This document shows, piece after piece, positions 1 to 12,900 of a stretch of DNA of 64,000 nt. Position numbers and translations under genes: made by a program. The notes beneath the pieces were generated by a model. That model made no database searches. It saw nothing but the letters and a program-made list of their open reading frames with translations, and was not told where the DNA came from. The DNA is from Lytechinus pictus (lineage: Eukaryota > Echinodermata > Echinoidea > Temnopleuroida > Toxopneustidae): NCBI RefSeq assembly GCF_037042905.1, contig NC_087249.1, positions 53,908,901 to 53,972,900 of the forward strand. The letters run 5' to 3'. Positions within the stretch are counted from its first letter, which is position 1; each line of letters begins with the position of its first letter.

Positions 1-391
1 TTTGTTTACATTAATTGACACTTTTCTAGGAAGCTCAACATTTTAATTTTGTGTCCCTGGCATTTAAGTTCCAATATGTGATCTTTATCTAATGGTTGCA
101 AATTGATTATTTGTTTACATTAATTGCCACTTTTCTAGGAAGCCCAACATTTTAATTTTGTGTCCCTGGCATTTAAGTTCCAATATGTGATCTTTATCTA
201 ATGGTTGCAAATTGATTATTTGTTTACATTAGTTGCCACTTTTCTAGGAAGCCCAACATTTTAATTTTGTGTCCCTGGCATTTAAGTTCCAATATGTGAT
301 CTTTATCTAATGGTTGCAAATTGATTATTTGTTTACATTAATTGCCACTTTTCCTGTAAGCCCAACATTTGAATTTTGTGTCCCTGGCAAT
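1..391. repeat. 109-bp tandem repeat, 3.6 copies
   Basis: Units start at 1, 110, 219 and 328 (identical tttgtttacatta starts), exactly 109 bp apart with very few mismatches. The last copy is cut off near 391 and diverges. The array runs off the left edge of the window. It lies in an EXOC1 intron. Confidence 0.95.
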
Positions 392-723
392 TAATAGTTA
401 CTTTCTCCTGAGAGTCAAGATAGAAATCATTATCAGCTACCATTGTTAATGATTACAAACTGAGTTCAAACAGGAATCGCTCGAGCTTTAAAAGACTAAG
501 CAATCATTCAGATATCGAGATAATTATGTACAATATGAAATTCATGTCTGATGAGCTAACCATTATGTCATTAAAAGAATATTCCTGTAGGCACAATCTT
601 TGTGTGGTGCAAGCTGATTGTGCTGTGCTCGCACATTATTTGCTCAATGGTCTTTCTCGTACATGTACATGGTGTCTGGCAAACCTTCATTAAAGCTATG
701 ATTTATTTTTGTTTTCTTGTCAG

Positions 724-911
724 AATATTTATCATTGGAGCAAGCAAAGGTAGCTCAATCAGAGGATGAACTTAGCAATGAAGATTACCAAGCATTATCA
801 GGAAGAGAAGAAACAGATTTAGAGAGGATGATGGCTGAATGTGAATTTGCTATCGGCAATGCGGAGGCTTTCATTGAACGCTTGGCCAATGACTTGTCTG
901 TTCTTGATGGG
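724..911 (+). CDS. EXOC1: EXOC1 exon v1 (first visible coding exon)
   Basis: Acceptor cag at 721-723, donor gtaggt at 912. It begins with the last two bases of a split codon and encodes 62 whole residues, acidic then helical ([19 protein letters not shown], ending LSVLDG). This is the start of the predicted coiled-coil region of Sec3. Confidence 0.9.
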
Positions 912-3900
912 GTAGGTATAAGAAGAAAGTCTAAACATAACAGTGATGATGATTTCATTGATAACAAATTAATGATGACAAAAATAAGAAGTTACAGAAA
1001 GCTTGTATGTTTTTATTTAGGTTTTGTTGCCATTTTCATGTTCACAATATGCTATTTAAACCAACAGAAACACATTTGTCATTGTTACATGTCATCATTC
1101 ATATTCTTTTGATTTAATGCTTGTTAATGCATTCTTCCATTACACCTCCAAACAAGTTTACATGCAGTATATTTTAACTCTTTGACAAAGCTTAATACAA
1201 ATTATTACTGAATATCATAAACAATTTTCCATGAAACTCAATGGAACCTCCTTAATGTTTATGGGTAAATTGTTGATTATGTATTTTAGTTCAAATCAAC
1301 TTTCCCTTTGATTTCATTGGCAATTTAAAGTGACCTTTGACCTCTTTGTTCCTCCATCAGGCCAACATCCATTCTATCATAGAGTCTCAGCAGGAGGTTG
1401 CTAGACTGATGTTCCTTCTTGATGATAGTCTAAGAGAGGTCAATAAGGTGGAGTCTAGTCTTGATGAATATGACAAGATGTTAGAGGTAAGTACCATATT
1501 TTCCGGTATATAAACCGCGTCCGTGTATAAACCGCACCCCCAATTTTTGACTCTTGGAAAAAAAAAAAAAAATTGAGGAAACCAGAAATAGTGAAATCTG
1601 TGTAATATTCTATATATTTGAAGGAATATCTTCATGCATTCTCAGTGATACTGAAGCAATAAAATATACGAAAAGATATTATTTGTTCGATGCAAAGTGT
1701 TTTCACTTCGACAATTTTGACGCAATTATCTCGCTCATGCAATACACAGCGATAATGCCTGTACCGTACCGGTACGTGGTGCTGAGTCTACGGGCAGCTG
1801 CCGGCTGCCCCGAGCTCTGCCTCTGGTACGTCCAAAGTGATTCGTCCTGACGTATGAATTTTGCATAAATACTCATAAAACAGACTTATTACCTGTTGAC
1901 GACGAATTGGGATTGTGTTTACTTAAGCAACTTAACACCATCACATGACCAAATAATTTGAGAACGGACTGTTGGCCGAGCGAGACGAGCAGTCACGTCT
2001 GCTTTTAACTTTTTTTTTCTGAGCATACATGGAGGGAGCGCATGAGCGTTGCTCGTGAGTCGCCGCAGCCAGGGGGGGATGGGAAGGGACGATCGGACAT
2101 TTCATCTTGCATTGATTTTAAGTTTTAAAAAAAAATGAGAAAAATGATGTGATGTGGATGTGGATGAAATACAATTTTTTTTTTAATTGTTTTTTTGTCT
2201 TCTTGATAAAGTTTTGTTAATGATATCGTATATTATTATTTTGTAATGATATCGTATATCATATTAAGGGAACATTGAATATTTATTTCATATGGGGTAT
2301 TAAGATTATTCTTTCTTGGAGAATTGGTGGCCCTGAAAAGGGCCCGCCCATATAATTGTTCTCAATTATTTCTATATCCAATTCGAGTCGATGTTGTTCA
2401 TATGAAATCAATATTTTACTTCAAATTAAAAAATCACTCAAATTCAATGTAAAATTATATTTTCATAAATGCATGAAGAAAATATAAATCTTATCAACTG
2501 CAGATAAGGCCTAAAATCATTGCTTCCTTGACTTAATTGGCGACGTTCTCCATTGCTGCAAAAGCAATTAATACCGGTAGATGGCGCTTCAACACGTACA
2601 GTCTTCAAGTTTAGTTAGCTGCACATTAGAAAGGCCTCGAGCAAGATTTCTGTTTCTTTCTGGGATTTTTCTTATTTTTGGTTTGGAAAAGCGATAGTAG
2701 GCAGCTTTAAAATTTAGTGCCCTACTGTTCAGTATTAGAGGTATGACATTAGCTGTCAATTACACTAGCAGATCGGTCAAACAGAAGAGGGTAAAATCTT
2801 AACTACGTCTACGGTACTGCGCGACGCTCCGCCTTCAGTTTCCCTGTCGCTAGGCTGCGGCGCGCCCAGCGCCGGCCAGCCATGCCAGCAGGCACTGGCA
2901 GGTGCTACCGAGGAGCGCACACCGAACATGGATTGGCCGTCCCGCGAACGCCACGACAAAAATCATTAAATTATGAAAAGAGAAAGACAGAGATGATGTA
3001 AAGTGAGTTTTATTTCATTCTTTTTACAAGTCCACGTTTCAAACATGTCACACATTCATTATATATGCTAAATTTTCGTCAAGTCAATCAAGTTTCTGAG
3101 GTCGGATTTCTCTGTGTTCGTGTATAAACCGCACCCCCCATTTTCGAGGTTTTCCCCGACGGAAAAAGGTGCGGTTAATACACCGGAAAATACGGTATGT
3201 TCTCTTTATCAGTCATCAGGGAGCTTTAGATTTCTCATCCATATGAACATGGATGATAATGTTAATGGGAGAAGATTCTGTGTCATGGGCTAGTCTGTTA
3301 AATCTAAAATTCTTTATGCGTGTCATCCACAAAAAGATAGAACAGAGGAGCAAACATGTACAGAGGTTTAAGTAGGGCTTTGATTTTTTTTCCCTTCATG
3401 TTTTCAATTTATCTCCAGTTTAAAGGGGAACCCAGCCTTGGTCATAAATGTTGTGTTGGAAAGGGGAAAAATCAAGAAAACAGAATGGTGAAAATTAAAA
3501 AAATAAATCGGGCAAGCGATAAGAAAGTTATGGCTGCTTTAAAATTGAGATCCCTAAGATTATGTAGATTTCAAATTGGCAACTGGGTAAGTAAATTACG
3601 ACAAGGGGAAAGGACAACTTTACCATAGGCCATGGACTTAATTATCAGGGATTTGTGGTTTTCTCCTAAGCCCATTCCCCTGGGGCAGTAATCTAAATAT
3701 AACCCAGGTAGTAGATTGTTTTATGTCCTGAAGTAAAAATATAATTTGAAGTATAAATTTTGAAAATAATGACATTTTAGCCATTTTATGTGAAGTACCT
3801 GGAAGAGTAGCCATTGCCTTACATCATAATGACATCACGTATGCGGCCAATTTGAAGTCTCCATGGGTATAGTGATTACCAATTTTTGCACCTTTAAAAA

Positions 3901-6900
3901 ATTCATAACTTTCTTATTGTTTGTCCCATATTGTTCAAACTTTCACCTATCAACTTGTCTGATTTTTCTATTTCCTCTGAAGTTTTTATTTGGGTTGGAT
4001 TCCCCTTTAATATCATGATAAAGCAATTACTGTTCCTCATGTTTATATGCCTTCTCCTGCTGTAGGTAGTTACTCAAGGCACTATATAGTCAGGTCGTCC
4101 ATATGTGATATAAGGCTCTTTTGACAAAATTATTTGCAATACTGACATACAGATAGGGGGCTTGTGTAGCAGTTGCCCCCCCCCCTCCGGTTCCACGCCT
4201 GAGGGGAAAAAACAGAAGAAAAACAAATGCAAGGAAGGATCGGAATAGGGTAAAACTTGAAAATACTCTCTGGATATTACGTTAACATCTCATTTGTAAC
4301 AAGACACTGAATAGAAAATGTAATATTTTTCAAATGTTGAGCCACTGTCTGGAAAATGTAATATTTTTCAAATGTTGAGGTTTGGAAATGCACTCCCATG
4401 ATGAGGTAATTTGTGGTATTCCATTTAGCTCCAGAAAGAGTCATCAGTCATGCATAAGGTCATGCTTACAAACAGCTTTCTGAAACAGCCTCTTGTTTTA
4501 TAATTTTTTTTCCCTGTCTCCAGGGTGTGCGGGTCCACATGGAGATCATGGAGCAGAAGGATTCTATGATCCAGATCCAGAGTCAGAATCACGGTCAGCT
4601 TCTGACTGCTGTAGAGACCATCATGCAGAAGCTAGACATGCCTCACCAGCAGCAGTTAGCTCTCCTGGACAGGGATCTAGGATCACCCAAAGGCATCATG
4701 GACTGTACTGCTGCAGCTCAGGTTCTGCAGGAGAAGATGGATGCAGAGCTTCTACCTGGTGTGTGTTATTTGTAGAAACTGTTGAATTTGACATGAATTA
4801 ACTGAATTGAGTATTCATTGATATAGGACTGTGGAAATGGAAAAAAATTATATTTAGTAAATTAGTACATGTAGCTATTTCTACTGAATTCATGCTTTCT
4901 TTAATTCAAAGTACATTACAAAATACTTGGCTTTATTAATTGTGGATCTTTATATTAGCTAAATATTGAGCTGATCTGGATAATGTTTTGTCAGTTTATG
5001 GTATTTGCCACCAAAACAGTATTAAACTTTGATTAAGGATTTCCCAAACCCTTGCTCGTAGAAAGAATATTATTCCTATTTTTTATTCTTAAAAAATATT
5101 TTCCCTTTATTTTTTTACTGCAGGTCTTGGTAAGATGAGGGCAGTGGTAGAACAAAGAGAACTCTTAACTAATCTACAGGAGAAATTTGCACAAAGGCTT
5201 GCCATACATCTCAATAACATTTTTATACAACAGGTAAGAATACAGTGAAAAAAAAAAGATGAAATGAAAATTGATAGCTTTAGGTGGGAAATGAACTTAT
5301 GTTTCGATTTAGCATAAAATCATAAGTGCTAAAATTTGCAATTATTGATTCATGACTGGAGGACCTCATTGCATGAAAATTACTATTATGGTAATTTACC
5401 ATTGGATAGGAACGATACAATAATAGTAATTTCTATGCACCAGTGCCCGATATCATGAAAATTCATTAGTTTGTATGAAATGAATTGCAAATGTAATATC
5501 TTGTTTATGTCATTTCCTTTTAGATGTAATCTATAGATGATATGCATTAGAAAGTAATTTATGAGAACAATTTGTACAAATTTGATTTGTTTCATTCTAT
5601 ATGTCAAGACATTCCATGCATAAAAGCAAATATTTTGGAATCTCAAGTAGAATTTTAAAGACCTTTTTACTATAATCTGTACCGATTGACATGTATTTAG
5701 CTCCAGGTCTCAATCAGTTTTTTAATCTTCTATCATATTTAATTTACTTTTCAACTTTATGAATTATTGATAAAAGATTTACGAGAACTATACTAAATCA
5801 TTTTTTTTCTGATTGCAGGGTGCAGACATGAGTGAAATGATGCTTACATTAGGTAATAGACTGACCCTTCCTAAGCATTTTACTTTCCATCGAGATCTCA
5901 TTCCATATGCTGAACTCATGCAGTGGCTTAGGAAGGCAGATCGCACAAGTTTCCAGCAACTAGGAAAAGTAAGTTGTAAGGAGATATTAAACATTGAATG
6001 GTTTATTTTAAAATAATGAAAGGAGCTACAAGTTTACCATTGATGCTAGAAAGTTAGTGAACCCCTTCACAAAATGCACTCCTTCATGCCGAGTGCTAAA
6101 TGTAGACAACAACACTACAATGTCGGGCGAACCTAGAGAAACAAACTTTTTTTAATGTAAAAATTTCTGTCACCCAATTTCACAATTAAATATTGTTCAT
6201 TTTCTGCTGTGTTCACTAACTTTTTAGCACCACTGTATGTATATATATATGTAAACATATGAAAATATTCAATAATAGATGTGAGCAATTAATACTCCAA
6301 AATAGTTATATAAATTATTAAATGTTGGATGGAATATATTTGCCCAACATAGGATGGGGACAGGTTCGCCAAGTAATGGAGAAGGTCTATGAGAGAGATT
6401 CTGAAAGAATAAACACTTTTAAATTTTGAACTATTTTTGTTCTTCCTCTCCCTGTTCTGTCTTTGTTAGATCTACACAGACAACCTAAAGAAGGTCTATG
6501 AGAGAGAGCTGAAGGACTTCTTTGAGAGAGCTAGACAGGCTGTCATGATGAAAGGAAAGACTACTGATATCAAGAAGTTTGGTCTGAAGGGGGATAAAGG
6601 CAGTTCAACCCCAGAACCATCCAGGAGTGGGACTAGGACCAAGGCCAGTACCCTATCACTCCAGGAGTTCTCGGCCAACCTGAAAGCAGCGGAGACGGAC
6701 CTCAATGAGAAACAGAAATTTGACATGGTGAATTGGGGTTTAGGATTTTGTTTTCATGTTTGTATCATTAGTTGAATTGTGTGTCCCCCCCCCCCCAAAA
6801 TAGGGGAGAGGGAAAATGAGAATGAATAATTGGAGAGGATAAAATATTTTGAAAAAGAAGAGGGGAGCTTATGCAAGGAGAAAAAAAAGAAAAGAAAGGA

Positions 6901-9900
6901 AGAAGAAGGAGGAGGTAAGGGAGGGAGGAAAGAGGACGATATGGAGTAGAAAATTGTGGGATAGAAGAAAAGGAGGAGTAATATTAAATTGAGAAAAAAA
7001 AGAAGGGAGGGGAAGGAATAGAAAAAAAAAGTTGGAAAAGAAGAAGAAGGAAGAAGAGGAGAAAAAGAAAACGAAGAAAAAGAAAGAAAGAAAGAAAGAA
7101 ATGGGGAGGAGGAAGAACATTAAGCAAAAAAACGAAGGAGAGGAAAGAAGAGGAGGAAGAAAGAAAGAAAGAAAGAAGAAAGAAATGGGGAGGAAGAAAA
7201 ACATTAAGCGAAAAAGGAATAAGAAGAAGGAGAAGAAAGAAGAGGAGGAGGAGGAAGGTAGGAAGAATGAATGAAAGAAAGAAATGAAGGAGGGAGGGAG
7301 GGCATTAAGCGAGAAAAGAAGGAGAAGAAAGAAGATGAGGAGGAAGGAAGAAAGAAGCAAAGGAGAAGAGGGGAAGAATAGAGAAGAGAAGAGAGAAGAA
7401 TGAGGGGAAAAGAAGAACAATAAGATCAATTAATAGAGGAGTTGGAGGCAAGAAGAAGCTTTTTCTTATATAATTTGCTCAATGCCTGAAAATGATCTTC
7501 AGCTTTAAATGGCTCAAGAATATTAGTAAATTACATTCCTCCTTGTTTACAGATTCAGCCACAAAATGTACTCCCAGATATTTCTTGTAGATTTCTCATC
7601 TCCTGTAATTTACAAGGTTTCTATGGTTACACACCTGTTATGTAAGTTTCATAGATCCTATGAAGTAAATTACCCACAAGAATTTCCTGTGTAATATATG
7701 ACCTGCCAATTAATGACCCTCAAAAGTTGATTGACCTAACATTATTTCTTCCCTTCACTCTCTTTCTCCCTTTTAACACAATTTAATTTAATGTCATGTG
7801 CAGTGTAAAAATCACATTATATTTACATTACTGGAAGTTGTATCACTTTGAAAATTGAATAATTGTTTTACTTTATGACTTTATATATACTTTATGTTAT
7901 ACTATTACTTTTTATGACTTATGTTATACTTTATGACTTTACTAGCTATTATTCATAACCATTGTAATGCACAAAACCTGATAATAAATGATTTCAGCAT
8001 GTGACTGAATATTTGCCTCCGCCGAAGATTCTGCTGGGATCGAAAGCTTAGGCCCCTTTTGACTTTCTAATTTACTCCATTGGCTCTCTTTTATTAGATA
8101 AGCAGTTTTCAGCAGCTTCTTTTTGCCATTGAATATTTAAAGAAGAGGAAAATATATTAATTTGAAATGTGGTATTAGTGTCTAAATTGTTTATTGGTTT
8201 ATATGTTTACTGGGGGACCCCTATTTGTTTCTTCCTGTCTAATATCATTAGCTGCCACCACCCTCATTTTTTTTCCTTACTTTTCTTTTCCCACCTCTTT
8301 CTTTGTTCCTGATTTTCTTGCGTTTTTTTTTCTCTCCCCCATTTTTCCCCCTAGTTTTCTTATTCAGTTTTTCTTCTTTTTGTTCTCCAATTTTTTCTGC
8401 TCCTTTTTGTTCTGCTTTTCTTTAAACTTCTAGATATTGCTTTACAGCAGTAAATATAAATCAATCAACCAGAAGACACTGGCTTAAGACTTTAATATAT
8501 TTCTTTATGTGCAGGTTTTCACCCAGCTTTTAAATGAGATTCAACCTATGTGCAACTCAGAGCAAGATTTCTGTACCAAGTTCTTTGGCTATGGTTTGGA
8601 TACAGAAGGCATGGTGAGTGGATTGTGTTTCCATGAATGGAGTAGATTGTTGAATGTCAAAACTTTCTGAAGTCTAGCAGTTGAAAAGCAATACAGGTTT
8701 TATACTTGTAAAAACTTTTGGCAACATGTATCACTCTACCACTATAATCAAGGAGTCCTGTATACTAAAAATAAAATGATTTCAATTGAGAGACTTTATA
8801 TTTTTCAATATCTCAATTGCATCTCATTCCCTGTCCTTGTAACTCTACAGTTGAAGACACATTTATGAAGTATAAATCTTGTTTTATTGATTTAATGTAA
8901 TTGATGTACATCAGGGAATAATTTTGCTTGCCAAATTTGCTTACCATTGTTGGTCGTAAGAGAAATGCTGTCAACCGAGATCTATGTAAAAAAATCTGAT
9001 TCACAAAAGACTTTTTGTGTAGCAGTCTTTAAAACATGAGCAAATTGCAATGCAATACCAGAAAAATTATTTCCTGTATGATGGGGCACCTAAAGCTACA
9101 CACTTTGTTTACAAACGATAAAAATTATGCCAATTATAATATTTAAACAAATTATTTTTCACTTATTAGTGGTAAATATTCTTAAGATCCTTACCCAAGA
9201 AGAAAATATTGCAAAACTCACTAATACGAAAAATCCTGAAATGTTTTCCAAACACTTCTTGATTTTGCTGCCAGTTGTAGAAGGGGTCCTAAAGCTATGC
9301 ACTCGATGTATCATGCAAAGAAATAGTATTTCCTATGCCTTAATTTCTAAAATATGTTAATATTATTAGAGGAAAATATTAAATTAAAGTGTATACAACA
9401 CCAAAATTCCAGAGTTGCTGGTTTTCTCTGCATTTAGTGATTTATTGCAGCCTCTGTAGAAAAAATTGAATAGGAATCGTTTGTCACTCTGCAGTCACAG
9501 TTTCACACACAGAGTGTGCATTTTTCAATTGAAATTGCATGCGCGATGAGTGGTGCGTTGCTTTAGGACCCCTTGCTACATGAATACAGTGCGTATAAAA
9601 AAAAAGTTTACACTTAGAAAAAATCCTGTAAAATTATATATTTGTAATATCTTGAAGATTTTTCCACATTTTAACATTGGTACAGATCCATTTAAGCGAA
9701 TGACGATATAACTGTCGAAAAATATTTCCGCTTGAGTGAGCACCACTTACTTTTGAAAAGTTAGTGAAAAATGATTTGCGCAGAACTTGGAAATAGTTAT
9801 GCGAATAAAAGTAGACCTTAATCATGAAGAACACATGGAATTTAGCTAGTAAAATTGATTTGATGATATCTTTTACCTTTTTAAACTTGTTTCCTTGCCC

Positions 9901-12900
9901 AAAACACTTCAAAGAGTGCATTGCGCCCCACCCCACTCCCCCACACACCGAGGCCATCTTGACGATATTTGCTTTACACTGAGCTGTGATTTACATGAAA
10001 TGGCTTAGGCTTCATTTTCATTTTATTAATCATTGTCAAGCAAGTATCAAATTAAAAATGAAATGTAAACCCACTTTAATGACACAAACATAGTGAAAAA
10101 TGCTGGTGATGTCTGATATAAACTTTTGTTCAGATTCAGTTATATCCTCAGATCCAGCTGGCACACAAAAGGGTAAAGGTTGTGCTTACTAAGTGTTGAA
10201 ATTTCAATTTGGGTGGCAAAATTGTTACAAAATGCTGGAATGTATCCGTTTTATTTCAATTGACTAAAGGTGCAAGGGAAATGTATGAGAAATGTTTTGC
10301 AGGGTAAGTTTGATTTCGCCCTTTCCCCTTGACACAGCGTGAAAACGAGCATTTCTGCGCAAACAGATTTCTGCGAGCTTTACAAAATTGGACAGTGCTC
10401 ACTCAAGTGTAACATTCTGTCAAAACTTTTACTTTCATTAGATAGATGAGACCCAAACCCAAGATTATATGTGAAAAAATTACCCACATGTTGTATATTT
10501 TTTAATTCCCAGGGCTTTTTCAAAGTGTAAACTTTTTTTTGATACGCACTGTATAGTAAATTAGTATGTGTTATTTTTGGATATTCTATCTATTTTGCAT
10601 AAAGTTATTTCTTTCTCCCCCACCCACTCTCTTTCTCTCTGTCATTCTTTGTCTTGTATTCTTTGTTTATCTTTAACATGTAGGATGCTGAATACTTCCC
10701 CATGGCTGACCAGGTGGATGGTGGTACATTCAGCAGATACAAGAAACAAGACAACCATGAGTAAGAAATGTTATCCATACCTACCTTTCTACTGTAACTC
10801 TCATTTTTATCTCCAGTCAAGCAATTCAGAACACCTTTGCACGTCATATTCCTGCATAAGATTCAGAAGACCTGCGTTGATACCGTGTACACAATGTTGC
10901 TTGACACATTCTTGCTGTACACAGTCAAGGTTACTCTTTGTGAAACACCTGTCTCCTGGTCAGTGTTTTATTGTGAAGGTTTTGCTTTATTCATGGTCAG
11001 GACACTGTAAGTGGATGTCTTTATTTGTTGGTTCTGATTGCCTACATGGATAGACGGATGGACTGCAGAAGGGCACAGACCTGAATATTGATGCAGAAGT
11101 CTCAGTTCACCCGTAGTTGAGTGTAACCCATTCTCTACAATGAAAATAAGCTATAAATAGTTTTGGAGTTTTGTATTTTGATGACTTGTATTAACCTGTC
11201 TGTTGTGATTCCAGGTTATCGTGATTTTGCAGATTGATGACTTATTCTTATTTGTAACAATGTGAGTCCCTCTTACTCACTTAGGACATAGTGAACATAT
11301 TTGTAGCCCAAAACTTTGTGATATAGGCACTGGAAATGACAAATGAAATAAGAGTAAAATAATCAGACTTTTACTGTGCCCATTTGTATTGCATCAGATA
11401 TTTATATTTATAATCTTTTGTTTCCTTGAATTTTCAATTAAATGGAGATGCGTTAACAATCATCAATTTTGCACATTAAGTGGCAAATTTCTTGCATTTA
11501 GAGGGAATTTGCAATAATAAAAGAAAATATTATGCCAATTTAGGAATAAATCCATTAATCCATACTTTATTGTTCGAGATAGACATGAAATGAAATGCTC
11601 AGAAAATTTGCTTTGCCCAATTGATCGTGGGCCCAGGAGCCTCTGTGCAGCGCCAGATTGACAAGGCTCTATCCCTTAACTCATTTAACGCCAAACAGGC
11701 TAGCAGCAACTCCCATGTTTTATGTCTTTTGGTCTGACACGGCTGGGGTTTGAACTCCCAATCTCCGTTTGTGAGACGAACGCTCTACCGACTGAGCCAA
11801 CACACCGGATCATTGCTGATCAAGTTATTTTTTAAATAAATCATTTACCGGATAAGTGAAGGGTAAAAAAGTGATGATTGCTGTGATCTTGGCATTGGAT
11901 TTTGCTAGGTAAACAGTATATCATAGTGATATAACTTCTGAGTTTACACAAGGTAATATAACACCCTCTAATCCACATTATCAGTTACCATCTTTCTCCG
12001 TTCCCTCTTTTTGTCTACATGGTACTTTTTTTTGGTCATTTTAATACCTAGCCAGTTCATTCCCTGATGTTTCTAACCAGTGTTTTTTCCTCTACCTGCC
12101 TCTGCCCCTTTCATTTCATTTGAGGCTACAATTTGTATTTGGGCCAGCTGCCAATGGTTATAATAAATGGTGGTAGTATATCACATGATGTAGAACTTCA
12201 GTATATTGATATAATCTAAGCCCATGGAAATCTAACTTCTCTCTTAAATCATCAGTTGATCTCCTGAACCTTTTCATTGTCCTATATTATTCATTTGTGT
12301 ATTATGATTTCTGATTTCATAATATTTTGAACTCATTTCATTCTAAAGTAAGTGTCACATATGTATATCAAAATAACAAACTCCCTCCTAATAGTAATAA
12401 CTGTCTTTACTCTGAATTAAGTTACTTCATTTTACCCAGTTGTATAGTATATGATTTAATTTTATTTATGATTTCGTCTCTCAATAGTGCTTTTGTTTGT
12501 AAAGCTCATTTGTGAGATTTTATTATTTTTCTCTAGGGAAAGGAAAGGAGTTGCATTTGCATTAAATCCTGACCTCAGGTAAGATTGAACATACAGGGTT
12601 TTGTATTATTCTCTGTCCGAGTTTGAAATTTATTTGTTCAATATATTTTTCTTCAAGTGTTATGGAATTAAATTGTGCAGAGAGTCAATTGCTGATAAAT
12701 AGATTCTTTGAATAGATTGTTTTGGTATAGAGTATGATGATAAAGTGTGATATCATAAAAAAATCTTCTTTTTTTTTCATTTCATCACTTTCATGATTAT
12801 GAATGCCTAATAACTAATAAGCCCCTGCTGAAATCACTGTAATTTGGCCTGGTTTGAGACTGTTTGGAACCATGCAAATTTTCACTGATTTTGATGGGGT

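Noticed and set aside
6869..7429. Long open frames through the purine-rich tract on both strands
   Set aside because: They arise from lack of stop codons in low-complexity sequence; the translations are K/E- or F/S/L-only and lie in an EXOC1 intron.
10568..11053. 161-codon open frame overlapping EXOC1 exon v8
   Set aside because: It runs in a different frame from the exon and into intron sequence; the exon frame is the one conserved in EXOC1.
11741..11812. Functional tRNA gene
   Set aside because: A and B boxes are present, but the acceptor stem does not close and a SINE body follows.
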